DNA of 64,000 nucleotides from Chryseobacterium sp. CH25 (GTDB lineage: Bacteria > Bacteroidota > Bacteroidia > Flavobacteriales > Weeksellaceae): the NCBI RefSeq assembly GCF_004119455.1, contig NZ_NRQT01000002.1:441501-505500 (forward strand), read 5' to 3'. The position numbers were made by a program, and so were the translations under genes. The notes under the pieces are model-generated. The model had not been told where the DNA came from. It made no database searches and saw only the letters and a program-made list of their open reading frames with translations. This document shows positions 44,453 to 53,083 of the stretch, one piece after another; the first letter of the stretch is position 1, and every line of letters starts with the position of its first letter.

Positions 44453-45406
44453 TCATCTTTTCTTGAAGAATGAGTCTACAAATTCCGTACCATTGAAAAG
44501 CTGCAGATCCTGCATTTTTTCTCCAACACCTATATATTTTACCGGAATTTGAAACTGATCTGAGATACCAATTACAACACCACCTTTTGCTGTTCCGTCT
44601 AGTTTTGTTACGGCTAAAGCATTCACTTCAGTCGCTGCAGTAAACTGCTTAGCCTGTTCAAATGCATTCTGTCCTGTAGAACCGTCAAGTACCAATAAGA
44701 TTTCATGAGGTGCATCAGGAATCACTTTTTGCATTACTCTTTTAATCTTAGAAAGCTCGTTCATCAGATTGATCTTATTATGAAGCCTTCCCGCAGTATC
44801 AATGATAACAACGTCTGCATTTTGAGCTACAGCACTCTGTACCGTATCAAAAGCTACAGAAGCAGGATCTGATCCCATTTCCTGTTTTACAATAGAAACG
44901 CCCACTCTTTCACTCCAGATGGTAAGTTGATCAACTGCAGCAGCTCTAAACGTATCTGCAGCTCCAAGAACTACTTTTTTACCTTCAGATTTAAACTGAT
45001 GAGCCAGTTTTCCAATAGTGGTTGTTTTTCCAACACCATTTACTCCCACAACCATAATTACGTAAGGTTTTTTTGAAGTATCGATATTGCCGGTTCCTGC
45101 ATGAGGGTTTTCAAGCAGTAATCCTGAAATTTCCTCACGAAGAATACTGTCCAGTTCGTTTACCCCAACATATTTGTCGCGGGCTACACGTTCTTCAATT
45201 CTTTCTATGATTTTAATGGTAGTGGAAGCGCCTACGTCTGATGCAATAAGTACTTCTTCCAGATCATCCAGAACTTCATCATCTACTTTGCTTTTACCGA
45301 CTACGGCCTTCGTCATTTTTTCAAAGAATCCCTGGCTGGATTTTTCCAATCCTTTATCAAGAGTTTCTTTTTCTTCCTTTTTGAAAATATTTTTAAACCA
45401 ACTCAT
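44453..45406 (-). CDS. ftsY: Signal recognition particle receptor FtsY
   Basis: FtsY is the GTPase that docks ribosome-SRP complexes at the inner membrane. The 317-residue protein has a short charged N-terminus (the A domain is nearly absent), the four-helix N domain, and the G domain with GVNGVGKTTT (G1), DTFRAAAVDQL, DTAGRLHNKINLMNEL (G3) and TKLDGTAKGG (G4). Length matches Bacteroidota members. It begins 15 bases after ridA, so the two share a transcript. DUF4295 and ribosomal genes lie further upstream, as in many Bacteroidota. Confidence 0.96.
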   Translation of the reverse strand: MSWFKNIFKKEEKETLDKGLEKSSQGFFEKMTKAVVGKSKVDDEVLDDLEEVLIASDVGASTTIKIIERIEERVARDKYVGVNELDSILREEISGLLLENPHAGTGNIDTSKKPYVIMVVGVNGVGKTTTIGKLAHQFKSEGKKVVLGAADTFRAAAVDQLTIWSERVGVSIVKQEMGSDPASVAFDTVQSAVAQNADVVIIDTAGRLHNKINLMNELSKIKRVMQKVIPDAPHEILLVLDGSTGQNAFEQAKQFTAATEVNALAVTKLDGTAKGGVVIGISDQFQIPVKYIGVGEKMQDLQLFNGTEFVDSFFKKR

Positions 45407-45421
45407 AGTTTTAGTTTATTC

Positions 45422-45892
45422 TTATCTTTTGTTTGTAATCACTGCTGTGGCTTCTACTTCTATCAATACATCATTTCTGAACAGCTTGCTTGCTTCTACA
45501 AGGCTGCTTACAGGTGGATTCTGTAGGTTGATATACTGATCCCTCACTTTTCTGAAATCCGGGGTTTTTGATATATCTGTGATGAAAATTCCAAGCCTGA
45601 CAATGTCTTTTCCTGAACCTCCATACTCCTGCAGAATATTTTCAATATTTCTGAAAATCTGATGTGTCTGTTCCTCTACATTGTTTCCCACCAGGTTTCC
45701 TTTTGAATCTAAAGGAACCTGACCAGATAATAAAATCATTCTGGACGTACCGCAATCAATGCTTACTGATTGTGATAATCCAGGAATACTGAAAACTTTT
45801 GGTGAACTTTTGTATTCTGTAGGGTTCATTATTTTCTGACTGAATGAAAATTGAAAAATAACTGTACCTATCAGAACAAGAATCTTCTTCAT
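45422..45892 (-). CDS. RidA/YjgF family protein with signal peptide
   Basis: The 156-residue protein has an export signal (MKKILVLIGTVIFQFSFSQ) and a RidA fold with GQVPLDSKGNLVG, a typical VEEQTHQIFRNIENIL helix and the final LIEVEATAVI. Canonical RidA deaminates reactive enamines; the arginine that binds the substrate is present (near VRDQYINLQNP region, not certain). The signal peptide indicates a periplasmic member, unlike most. It has its own -7 box and lies between the DUF4295 gene and ftsY, two genes that are normally adjacent. Confidence 0.85.
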   Translation of the reverse strand: MKKILVLIGTVIFQFSFSQKIMNPTEYKSSPKVFSIPGLSQSVSIDCGTSRMILLSGQVPLDSKGNLVGNNVEEQTHQIFRNIENILQEYGGSGKDIVRLGIFITDISKTPDFRKVRDQYINLQNPPVSSLVEASKLFRNDVLIEVEATAVITNKR

Positions 45893-45918
45893 ATTTCATT
45901 GATTAATAATCTGGTGAA

Positions 45919-45926
45919 CAAAGATA
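45919..45926 (-). promoter_or_regulatory. -7 promoter box of ridA-ftsY
   Basis: The minus strand reads TATCTTTG, a perfect match, directly after the terminator of the ribosomal operon. Confidence 0.55.
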
Positions 45927-45929
45927 ACA

Positions 45930-45960
45930 AAAAAACTACCCAAAATATGAGTAGTTTTTT
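45930..45960 (-). terminator. Terminator of the rpmB-rpmG-DUF4295 operon
   Basis: AAAAAACTAC and GTAGTTTTTT form a perfect stem around an 11-base loop. It separates this operon from ridA-ftsY. Confidence 0.75.
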
Positions 45961-45981
45961 ATATTGTAAATAAAGTATTGA

Positions 45982-46131
45982 TTATTTTTTCAAAAAACCA
46001 TCTACTTCATCAGCATTCATTACTTTTTCTTCGAAAACGTAAGCTCCTGATTTAGAAGACTTCACCATTTTCACCACTTTAGTCATTTTTTTAGACCCAG
46101 TTTGTAGGGTTGCTACTACTTTCTTTGCCAT
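45982..46131 (-). CDS. DUF4295 small basic protein (Bacteroidota-specific, probably ribosomal)
   Basis: This 49-residue gene begins MAKKVVATLQTGSKK and ends with VDGFLKK; it is very basic. The sequence fits DUF4295, a family found only in Bacteroidota next to L33 and L28 genes. From memory, a Flavobacterium ribosome structure assigned this family as a lineage-specific large-subunit protein (bL38); I cannot check this here. It lies 19 bases after rpmG in the same operon, which supports a ribosomal role. Confidence 0.85.
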   Translation of the reverse strand: MAKKVVATLQTGSKKMTKVVKMVKSSKSGAYVFEEKVMNADEVDGFLKK

Positions 46132-46150
46132 TGTAAATTATATTTATAAA

Positions 46151-46333
46151 TTACTTGATTTCTTTGTGAAGGGTAGATCTCTTAAGAACAGGATTGTATT
46201 TTTTCAATTCCAATCTCTCTGTAGTGTTCTTTTTATTTTTTGTAGAAATGTATCTAGACATTCCTGGCATACCGCTTTCTTTGTGCTCTGTACATTCAAG
46301 GATTACTTGAACTCTATTTCCTTTTTTTGCCAT
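46151..46333 (-). CDS. rpmG: 50S ribosomal protein L33
   Basis: The 60-residue protein has the bL33 pattern [27 protein letters not shown], and [18 protein letters not shown]. Only one of the zinc Cys remains, so it is the zinc-independent form. It follows rpmB after six bases. Confidence 0.96.
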   Translation of the reverse strand: MAKKGNRVQVILECTEHKESGMPGMSRYISTKNKKNTTERLELKKYNPVLKRSTLHKEIK

Positions 46334-46339
46334 GATTTA

Positions 46340-46582
46340 TTAATTCTTTTTAATCAATCCGTTTCTAGTAGCTCTTTCAATAGCTTCCTCGATTCCAATC
46401 TTGTTAATCACTCTCAATCCATGAGCTGATACTTTCAGTGTAACGTGCTTATCTTGCTCTGGAAGGTAAAACTTCTTCTCTAATAAGTTAATTTCAAAAC
46501 GACGCTTCGTTTTGTTATTAGCGTGAGAAACGTTGTTACCAACCATTGCACGCTTTCCTGTTATTTGGCAAATTCTTGACAT
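46340..46582 (-). CDS. rpmB: 50S ribosomal protein L28
   Basis: The 80-residue protein starts [21 protein letters not shown], the bL28 signature, followed by [10 protein letters not shown]. It is the first gene of the operon with rpmG and DUF4295. A likely -7 box (TTATTTTG on the minus strand, 46626-46619, 7/8) lies 37 bases upstream. Confidence 0.97.
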   Translation of the reverse strand: MSRICQITGKRAMVGNNVSHANNKTKRRFEINLLEKKFYLPEQDKHVTLKVSAHGLRVINKIGIEEAIERATRNGLIKKN

Positions 46583-46789
46583 ATCTCGATGTTCTTATTT
46601 GTATAATATTTGAGAGTGCAAAATAACGAAGAATTTTTTAGATAGACAAATCTTTTGGAAAATATTTGCAAATAAGTGGCTGATTATAAATATTGATTTT
46701 TTAAAATATCCGAATTTCCGGGATATAGCAGTAAATCAGTGCTGATATATTTCATACACACTTTTTTTTAAGCTGAAAAATTAATATTC

Positions 46790-46797
46790 TATCTTTG
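46790..46797 (+). promoter_or_regulatory. -7 promoter box of the FG-GAP cargo gene
   Basis: TATCTTTG, perfect TAnnTTTG, leader about 20 bases. Confidence 0.5.
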
Positions 46798-46822
46798 TTT
46801 TTAATTAATCTAAATAAAAATT

Positions 46823-48535
46823 ATGAAGAGAATTTATATTCTATTATCTATGCTGCCTGTTGGTTTATGTGCTCAGAATTTTACAGAGATACAGACCGGA
46901 ATGAATAATTTTTATTTCTCAGCAGCGGATATTGCTGATGTAGACAATAACGGAACATTGGATATTGCAGTGAATGGAGCCATAGATTCAGATGGAGATG
47001 GAAATCCTGATGCTACCTATAATGAAGTATACAATAATAATGGGACTACTTTACAGCCTTATACCGATCTGGGAGGAGATGTAACCCATCTGGGAGATAT
47101 AAGATTTATTGATTTTAATAATGATGGATTAATGGATATTATCTCTACAGGGCTGAGTTATATGGATATTGTAAACTACAAGCACTATCGTTTTAAAAAT
47201 ACTGGAGTTGGTTTTGTGAGACAAGATGAGCTTCCGGGAAAAATATATGGTTCATTAGAAGTTTTTGATTTTAATCATGATGGAAAACAGGACTATGCTA
47301 TTAACGGAACTCAGTTTGCCCATGGGGGTGGTTTTAGGAATAGTGTGGATTTTTATCAAAATACAGGATCAGGTTTTACTATGACTGAAAACTGGGCTGA
47401 TGGAACTCAAAACGGGAGTTTTAAAGTAATAGATCTTAATAATGACCATCTTTTGGATCTTGTTATTATAGGTTCGGATATTAACGGTGATCCGGTTTCT
47501 AAAGTATATATCAACCAGAATGGTACATTGGTTCATACGCAGGCGTTGGATTCTTTAATTTCCGGAAAACTGGAAGTGGCTGATTTTAATGCAGACGGTT
47601 TTCAGGATATGGTAGTGGTGGGTAAAGACCCTAATGATGACCCTTACCTTGCAGTGATGATGAATGATGGAACGGGAACCTTCGTGGTTCAGCAGATTCC
47701 AACAGGAATTTCTGAAGCGTCTGTCAGCGTAGGGGATTTGAACAATGATGGATATTATGATTTTATCATTTCCGGTGATGTGAATTATAATGCAGTAGTA
47801 AAAACTTATTTATATAATGTGACTAATCAGCAATTTACTGAAGGTACAACGAGTGGGATACACAGCTTAGGAGGTCCGGGATTTATTCAATTGTTCGATT
47901 TTAATAATGACAATCATCTGGATGTTTTACTAGCAGGATTTGATTGGGCAAATCCAAGTATCCCATCTTTGACTAAAATGTTTAAAAATAATTCTACAGA
48001 GCAAAATGCAAAACCAACAGCACCCACAAATCTGAATCTGATTAAAAACGGAAACCGATTTAATTTTACATGGAGTGGAGCCACAGATGATAAAACTCCA
48101 ACGAACGCATTACGCTATGAAATTAAAGTAGGATCTACACCAGGATCACAGGATATTGCCAAATATATTGTAACTACACCTTCATGGTTCCTGGATCTTG
48201 ATCCGTCTATTCAGAACGTATATTGGAGTGTAAGATCCATTGATGCCTCAAAGGTATATTCTGATGTTTCTACACAGGGAACATTATCAACCAGAGAAAA
48301 TACGGTTAATAGAGAACAAGAACTTGTTGTTTATCCAAATCCAACCTCTGATAAAGTATTTATTAAAGGAGAGAAGGTTTCAGATGCTGAAATCTATTCA
48401 ATGGAAGGAAGAAAGATGAGTATCATTTTAAAATCAGATCAGTCTATTGATGTTTCTCATCTCCCTAAAGGTATATATCTATTAAAACTGAAAATAAAAA
48501 ACGAAATAACCACCAAAAAACTTAGTATAAAATAA
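46823..48535 (+). CDS. Secreted FG-GAP/VCBS repeat protein with T9SS sorting domain
   Basis: The 570-residue protein has a signal peptide (MKRIYILLSMLPVGLCAQ), then about seven FG-GAP/VCBS blades with calcium-type motifs (DVDNNGTLDIAVNG, DFNNDGLMDIIS, DFNADGFQDMVV, DLNNDGYYDFIIS), forming a beta-propeller to about residue 390. A fibronectin-III-like segment follows (APTNLNLIKNGNRFNFTWSG), and the end is a type A T9SS sorting domain (VVYPNPTSDKVFIKG to KKLSIK). It is exported to the surface or medium. Such propellers bind ligands or other proteins; the target is unknown. Single gene with promoter and terminator. Confidence 0.92.
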   Translation: MKRIYILLSMLPVGLCAQNFTEIQTGMNNFYFSAADIADVDNNGTLDIAVNGAIDSDGDGNPDATYNEVYNNNGTTLQPYTDLGGDVTHLGDIRFIDFNNDGLMDIISTGLSYMDIVNYKHYRFKNTGVGFVRQDELPGKIYGSLEVFDFNHDGKQDYAINGTQFAHGGGFRNSVDFYQNTGSGFTMTENWADGTQNGSFKVIDLNNDHLLDLVIIGSDINGDPVSKVYINQNGTLVHTQALDSLISGKLEVADFNADGFQDMVVVGKDPNDDPYLAVMMNDGTGTFVVQQIPTGISEASVSVGDLNNDGYYDFIISGDVNYNAVVKTYLYNVTNQQFTEGTTSGIHSLGGPGFIQLFDFNNDNHLDVLLAGFDWANPSIPSLTKMFKNNSTEQNAKPTAPTNLNLIKNGNRFNFTWSGATDDKTPTNALRYEIKVGSTPGSQDIAKYIVTTPSWFLDLDPSIQNVYWSVRSIDASKVYSDVSTQGTLSTRENTVNREQELVVYPNPTSDKVFIKGEKVSDAEIYSMEGRKMSIILKSDQSIDVSHLPKGIYLLKLKIKNEITTKKLSIK

Positions 48536-48560
48536 CTAACTGAATCATTATTCTATCTTG

Positions 48561-48590
48561 AGAGAAGTCAGACGTCCAGCTGGCTTCTCT
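48561..48590 (+). terminator. Terminator of the FG-GAP cargo gene
   Basis: AGAGAAGTCAG pairs with CTGGCTTCTCT (one mismatch), followed by TTTTTATT. Confidence 0.75.
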
Positions 48591-48840
48591 TTTTTATTCT
48601 CACAGATATCAGGGGTTTGTATAGATGTTTGTGGTTATTGGTGTTTAAGAAAAAACTGTGTTATCAGTTCAATTGGTTAGAGTTTTATTTCCCACAGATT
48701 TCGCAGATTTACACAGAAGTTTGTGGTTATTGGCGTAAACATTAGTGTTATTTGTGTTTAAAAAGAATCTGCGTCATCAGCTCAATCAGTGAGAATTTAA
48801 TTTCTCTAAGATCTTGCAGATAACGCAGATTGTATTTTTA
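48591..48840. repeat. Intergenic repeat family 2, tandem cluster
   Basis: Two related units follow one another, 48597-48686 and 48688-48797, plus a fragment at 48800-48832. They share words such as GTTTGTGGTTATTGG, TGTGTTTAA and ATCAG(C/T)TCAAT. Unit 2 begins TTTCCCACAGATTTCGCAGA and ends near AATCTGCGTCATCAGCTCAA. Together with the terminator before it, this fills the 338-base gap 48536-48873; I see no gene in it. Confidence 0.65.
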
Positions 48841-48873
48841 AGTGTAATGATCAGCGTGACTGACGCTTAAACA

Positions 48874-50508
48874 CTATGCTTTCTTTATTCTTGCCTGAAA
48901 TCTTTTTATAAGGTAATAGAATAATAAAAACCCTAAAGCGAATATTGAAAATCTGGAAAGAAGATCACCTGCTCTTGAGTAGAATGTCATCCCTTCATAA
49001 AGGTTAATTTTTGAGAATAATGCAGTTTGGTCTCCATAAAATGTATCTGCAACAATTTCTCCTTTTGCATTAATATGTGCTGAAATTCCACTGTTGGCAG
49101 CACGGGCAATTTCTCTTCGGGTTTCAATAGCTCTTAATTTTGCATAAGATAAAAGTTGTTTGTGTCCTTCTGTAACACCCCACCAGGAATCATTGGTCAT
49201 AATGCCCAGGAAGTTGGCTCCTTTTTTTACATAATCTGTAACAAACTCACCATAAATACTTTCGTAGCAAATGATAGGGGCTATTCTTCCTTTGTTGTAA
49301 GGATTGGAAAATGATATTCTTTCTTTATCAGTGCCTAAAGAAGCAACTGTTCCCCCTAAATTAAGCATGGCATCTCCTAAAATAGGTTTTAAAACACTCA
49401 TATAAGGGAAGATTTCAACACCTGGAACCAGTTTTCCTTTGTGGTAGATCTGTGTTTTCTGCTGTGGCGCAAGCTGAATAGCTGTATTGTAACTTGCTCC
49501 CCAAACTCCTTGATTAACTTCATACGCTTCTTTTGGTAAGGTTTTAGGATCAAAAAATAAACGGTGGGAAGAGATTCCTGTTGCAAAAACAGATCCTGGG
49601 TGTTTAGATAAGAAATCCTTTACATTATTTAAAAGTAAGCTCTTCTCAATCCCGGTTTCAGAAATAGAACCTCTGCCGGGTAGTGCCGTTTCAGGAGCAA
49701 TATAATAATCTATTTTTGTTGTTGAGTTTTTTTCAGCCAGAGCCAAAAGATCCTGTTCAATGGTTAAGCTGTCTTTTGAATATTTTTCAGCGTAAGGATC
49801 CAAATCGGGTTGAAGCATCAGCACATTCACCTGTCCAGATGGTTTTTCATTAAAACTGTTATACTTAATGACAGAAATAATCATTGGAACAGCAATTAAA
49901 GCTGCTATAATAGATGAATTTTTAATCAGGTCTTTTTTCTTTCTTCCTGCTTCCCATGTTCTTACCGTATAGAAAATAAGAACGTTGATTAATAAAATCC
50001 AGAAGCTTCCTCCGGTTGCTCCCAGGGTATCATACCACTGAATCAGTTTTGGATAATCTGAAAATACATTTCCTAAATTCAGCCATGGCCAGGTAAGTTC
50101 CCAACCTAAATGGAATTTTTCAAAACTCATCCAGATCGCAATAAAGAATCCTAATCCCCAATAAGTTCCCTGAGCATTTTTATACCAGTGATAGCATTGG
50201 AAAACCAAGGAATATAGAAGTGAGTTCACAAGAACCGGGAACACAACAGCCATCATAGAATGACTTCCGTCCGGATTTTTAGAACCATACAGCCATCCTG
50301 TAGTGACAATATTCCAAATCACGAAACACAGATAGGAAAGTCCGAAGATGATCCAGCCTTTTCTTTTATAGTCTGAAAATTTTGAAATTCCATGTTCCAT
50401 CATCAGAAGGGGAACGAGTGCGAAAAATATAAAAAACGGAACTCCATAAGTAGGCCAAGAGACCGACAGCAGCATTGCTGAAATAAGTGTTAGCAGAACG
50501 TATTTCAT
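48874..50508 (-). CDS. lnt: Apolipoprotein N-acyltransferase
   Basis: Lnt adds the third acyl chain to lipoproteins, of which this window encodes many. The 544-residue protein has six to seven N-terminal membrane helices and a nitrilase domain from about residue 225 (VNVLMLQPDLDPY). The catalytic triad is visible: Glu in APETALPG, Lys in YHKGKLVPGVEIFPY, Cys in APIICYESIYGEF. A last helix lies at the C-terminus. A perfect -7 box (TAATTTTG on the minus strand, 50533-50526) lies 18 bases before the ATG. Divergent from the VanZ-like gene. Confidence 0.95.
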   Translation of the reverse strand: MKYVLLTLISAMLLSVSWPTYGVPFFIFFALVPLLMMEHGISKFSDYKRKGWIIFGLSYLCFVIWNIVTTGWLYGSKNPDGSHSMMAVVFPVLVNSLLYSLVFQCYHWYKNAQGTYWGLGFFIAIWMSFEKFHLGWELTWPWLNLGNVFSDYPKLIQWYDTLGATGGSFWILLINVLIFYTVRTWEAGRKKKDLIKNSSIIAALIAVPMIISVIKYNSFNEKPSGQVNVLMLQPDLDPYAEKYSKDSLTIEQDLLALAEKNSTTKIDYYIAPETALPGRGSISETGIEKSLLLNNVKDFLSKHPGSVFATGISSHRLFFDPKTLPKEAYEVNQGVWGASYNTAIQLAPQQKTQIYHKGKLVPGVEIFPYMSVLKPILGDAMLNLGGTVASLGTDKERISFSNPYNKGRIAPIICYESIYGEFVTDYVKKGANFLGIMTNDSWWGVTEGHKQLLSYAKLRAIETRREIARAANSGISAHINAKGEIVADTFYGDQTALFSKINLYEGMTFYSRAGDLLSRFSIFALGFLLFYYLIKRFQARIKKA

Positions 50509-50525
50509 TAAATTATTTTAATATA

Positions 50526-50533
50526 CAAAATTA
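50526..50533 (-). promoter_or_regulatory. -7 promoter box of lnt
   Basis: The minus strand reads TAATTTTG, perfect TAnnTTTG. Confidence 0.5.
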
Positions 50534-50549
50534 ATGTTTTTGAAATGAA

Positions 50550-50557
50550 TATATTAG
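50550..50557 (+). promoter_or_regulatory. -7 promoter box of the VanZ-like gene, next to the ATG
   Basis: TATATTAG (7/8) is followed by six bases and the ATG at 50564, so the mRNA would be leaderless. Confidence 0.4.
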
Positions 50558-50563
50558 CATCCG

Positions 50564-50977
50564 ATGTTAAAGAAATTATATAAAATTGTTATTGTTCCCT
50601 ATACCTTGTTTTTGCTTTATCTGATGTTTTTCGGAATGGGCAGGTTTCAGTATGAAGATAATCTGATTACGGTGGAACCTGTACTTTCTACTATTAAGTT
50701 TATTCAGGGGGCAATGTCTTGGAAGGACATTGTTGTTATAGTCCTCGGAAATATAGTGATGTTTGTTCCGTTTGGGTTTTTGGGCTGGATTTTTCCAAAA
50801 CTTACAGAGCTAAAATCTTTACTATTTACTTTTATACCTGCCATTACCATAGTGGAAGGACTTCAGTATTTTACAAGAATGGGAATATTTGAGGTAGATG
50901 ATATCCTTCTAAATACGTTTGGAGTGTATTTAGGCTGGCTGTGCTGCAGATTTATTGAAAAAAGATTTAGCTGTTGA
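50564..50977 (+). CDS. VanZ family membrane protein
   Basis: The 137-residue protein has four hydrophobic helices with the VanZ pattern: an N-terminal helix, the loop after it, NIVMFVPFGFLGW in the centre, and FEVDDILLNTFGVYLGWL at the end. VanZ relatives affect glycopeptide tolerance in some Gram-positives, but the family role in Bacteroidota is unknown. Its last 11 bases overlap the end of proC on the opposite strand. Confidence 0.85.
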   Translation: MLKKLYKIVIVPYTLFLLYLMFFGMGRFQYEDNLITVEPVLSTIKFIQGAMSWKDIVVIVLGNIVMFVPFGFLGWIFPKLTELKSLLFTFIPAITIVEGLQYFTRMGIFEVDDILLNTFGVYLGWLCCRFIEKRFSC

Positions 50978-51770
50978 GTTCCTTTGCTCTTTTTTCAGCA
51001 TTTAAAATTCCTTTTTTTAAAATTTCTTTGAAACTGTTTTCTTCAAAAGTCTTCAGAGCAGCTTCCGTAGTTCCCCCTTTGGATGCAACGTCTTTGATAA
51101 GTTCTTCAAGATTTTTTTCAGAATTGTTGATGAGATGATAGGCTCCCAGCATGGTTTGCTTTACAAACAGTTTGGACAGGTTTTCTTCAATTCCCATTTC
51201 AATTCCTGCTTTAATCATGGCATCAATAATATAGTAGAAATAAGCAGGTCCGCTTCCGGAAAGAGCAGTAACCCCATCTAAAAGATTCTCATCTTCCAAA
51301 TAAACTGATCTTCCCGTACTGTTCAATAGCCTTTCAATGTTGATAAGCTGGCTAAAGGAAATTCCATCTGCCGCTGTATAGCCGGTAATTCCCATGCCCA
51401 GAAGGGTAGGTGAGTTAGGCATAGCTCTTACAACCAGGGAATGATTCAGTGCTTTCTGGATTTTCTCAATATTAATTCCGGCCATTATGGAAAGAACCAT
51501 TTGATTCTCTTTTAAGGTAAATCTGAAGTTCTGAGCAACTGTCTGGAAATCCTGTGGTTTTACAGCAATAATAATCAGGTCAGCATCAAGTTCTGCAACT
51601 TCTTCAAAGGTGGATGTTTTTGATTTGGGAAATTCTTCTGCTATTTTGGAGATTTTTGTTTGGCTTCTGGTAATCAGATGAAGATTTTCAGGCTTAATAA
51701 GTTCATATTTCAAAAACGATTTTGAAAATGATAATCCCATATTTCCGGCTCCTAAAATAGCTATTTTCAT
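50967..51770 (-). CDS. proC: Pyrroline-5-carboxylate reductase
   Basis: ProC makes proline from pyrroline-5-carboxylate with NAD(P)H. The 267-residue protein has the Rossmann start KIAILGAGNMGLSF, the segment MPNSPTLLGMGITG, and the ProC signature ALSGSGPAYFYYIIDAM. Length matches. It converges with the VanZ-like gene, with an 11-base overlap of coding ends. Confidence 0.95.
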   Translation of the reverse strand: MKIAILGAGNMGLSFSKSFLKYELIKPENLHLITRSQTKISKIAEEFPKSKTSTFEEVAELDADLIIIAVKPQDFQTVAQNFRFTLKENQMVLSIMAGINIEKIQKALNHSLVVRAMPNSPTLLGMGITGYTAADGISFSQLINIERLLNSTGRSVYLEDENLLDGVTALSGSGPAYFYYIIDAMIKAGIEMGIEENLSKLFVKQTMLGAYHLINNSEKNLEELIKDVASKGGTTEAALKTFEENSFKEILKKGILNAEKRAKELNS

Positions 51771-51908
51771 GTTGTGCTGAATTTATAACGAAAATAATGT
51801 TTTTTCTCGTGATAGGAAAGAGGGGAAGAGAAGTCAGAAGATATAGATTGTTGTGAAATCTAAATTGGTGGGAGAAATCCTTGAAAACTTCAAACTCCCA
51901 TACAAAAA

Positions 51909-51928
51909 TATCCGGCAAATGCCGGATA
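51909..51928 (-). terminator. Terminator of the TonB/DUF4876/DUF6850/peroxidase operon
   Basis: TATCCGGCA and TGCCGGATA form a perfect nine-base stem around AA, directly after the peroxidase stop; T-rich on the minus strand. Confidence 0.8.
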
Positions 51929-51932
51929 CATT

Positions 51933-53081
51933 TTATTCTACAGGAAATTCTGGTCGTCTCATTTTATATTTTGTTCCTGAAAGAGCTTCAAGGAAAGAAA
52001 CTAAAGCTTTTTTTTCTTCTTTTGTAAGATTTAAAGGTTTTAAAAGTGGATCTGTTACAGGATATAATGGATCTTTCTGTTTAGCTTCAGGAGATGGATC
52101 TATCATATGCATTCCACTGTTGTATATATTGACGATACCTTCCAACTCTCCAAAAAAACCATTATGCATCCATGGCTGGGTGAGCATTAGGTCTCTTAAT
52201 TGTGGGGTTCTGAATTTTCCCACATCTTCAGCTTTTTTGGTGATATTATACAACCCCAGATCTTCAAATTTTCTTTTGTAATAAGTAAGTCCAATATTAT
52301 GAAAAGATTCGTCTGTAAGATATTGTCCGCTATGACAGTTCATACAGCGTGCCTTTGTTCTGAAAATGTGCATCCCATAGATTTCTTCATCAGATAAGGC
52401 ATTGTATTTTCCTTCCAGAAATTTATCAAAACGGCTTGGCTGGCTTTTAATAGTTTTTTGAAAGTCTGCAATGGCCTTTACAATTCTGTCATAGGTTACA
52501 TTTTCATCACCATAGGCATTTTTGAAAAGAGGCTTATATCCCTTTATGGATTGTATTTTTGAGGGTAATGCTTTGACATCCATTGCCATTTCATGATGTG
52601 CTCCGAGTGGTCCTGCAGCCTGTTCTTCGAGAGTCTTTGCTCTGCCATCCCAGAAAAAGATCTGCCTCTCTGCAATATTATAAAGAGATTGTGTATTTCT
52701 GTTTCCCAGAAGGTGATTATTTCCTAATGCTACCTGTCTTCGGTCTGACCAACCCATTTCAGGATCATGACATGAGCTGCATGAAATTTGGCTGGACTGG
52801 GATAATTTGGGATCAAAGAATAGCATTTTCCCAAGAATAACAGTAGGCTTGTCCTGATTTACAAAAAATGCAGAGTCTTTTTTAATAGGAGAGAATTCTT
52901 TCCATTGTACTCCATAATCAATATCCGGTTTGGGCCATTCTGCAATTGCCTTTTTATAACTCTTTACAATATCTTCAATGGTAGGATCCTGAAGGTCCAG
53001 TAAATCCCGATTGACCTTAGGTGTAAAGCTTAATAAAGTGAGTACAATACCACCTAATCCCCAATATACTAGTTTTTTCAT
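51933..53081 (-). CDS. Di-haem cytochrome c peroxidase/MauG family protein
   Basis: The 382-residue protein has an N-terminal signal or anchor (residues 1-20) and two haem c sites: CSSCH at residues 101-105 and CMNCH near 248. The segment DPEMGWSD and the following NTQSLYN and FWDGRAKTLEEQA are typical of bacterial di-haem peroxidases. It would act in the periplasm, reducing H2O2 or modifying a partner protein like MauG. It is the last gene of an operon with the DUF6850, DUF4876 and TonB receptor genes; only two bases separate it from DUF6850. This links the haem protein with whatever the receptor takes up. Confidence 0.92.
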   Translation of the reverse strand: MKKLVYWGLGGIVLTLLSFTPKVNRDLLDLQDPTIEDIVKSYKKAIAEWPKPDIDYGVQWKEFSPIKKDSAFFVNQDKPTVILGKMLFFDPKLSQSSQISCSSCHDPEMGWSDRRQVALGNNHLLGNRNTQSLYNIAERQIFFWDGRAKTLEEQAAGPLGAHHEMAMDVKALPSKIQSIKGYKPLFKNAYGDENVTYDRIVKAIADFQKTIKSQPSRFDKFLEGKYNALSDEEIYGMHIFRTKARCMNCHSGQYLTDESFHNIGLTYYKRKFEDLGLYNITKKAEDVGKFRTPQLRDLMLTQPWMHNGFFGELEGIVNIYNSGMHMIDPSPEAKQKDPLYPVTDPLLKPLNLTKEEKKALVSFLEALSGTKYKMRRPEFPVE

Positions 53082-53083
53082 GT

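Noticed and set aside
48591..48840. CRISPR array
   Set aside because: The repeated units are long, degenerate and only two to three in number, without uniform spacers or cas genes.
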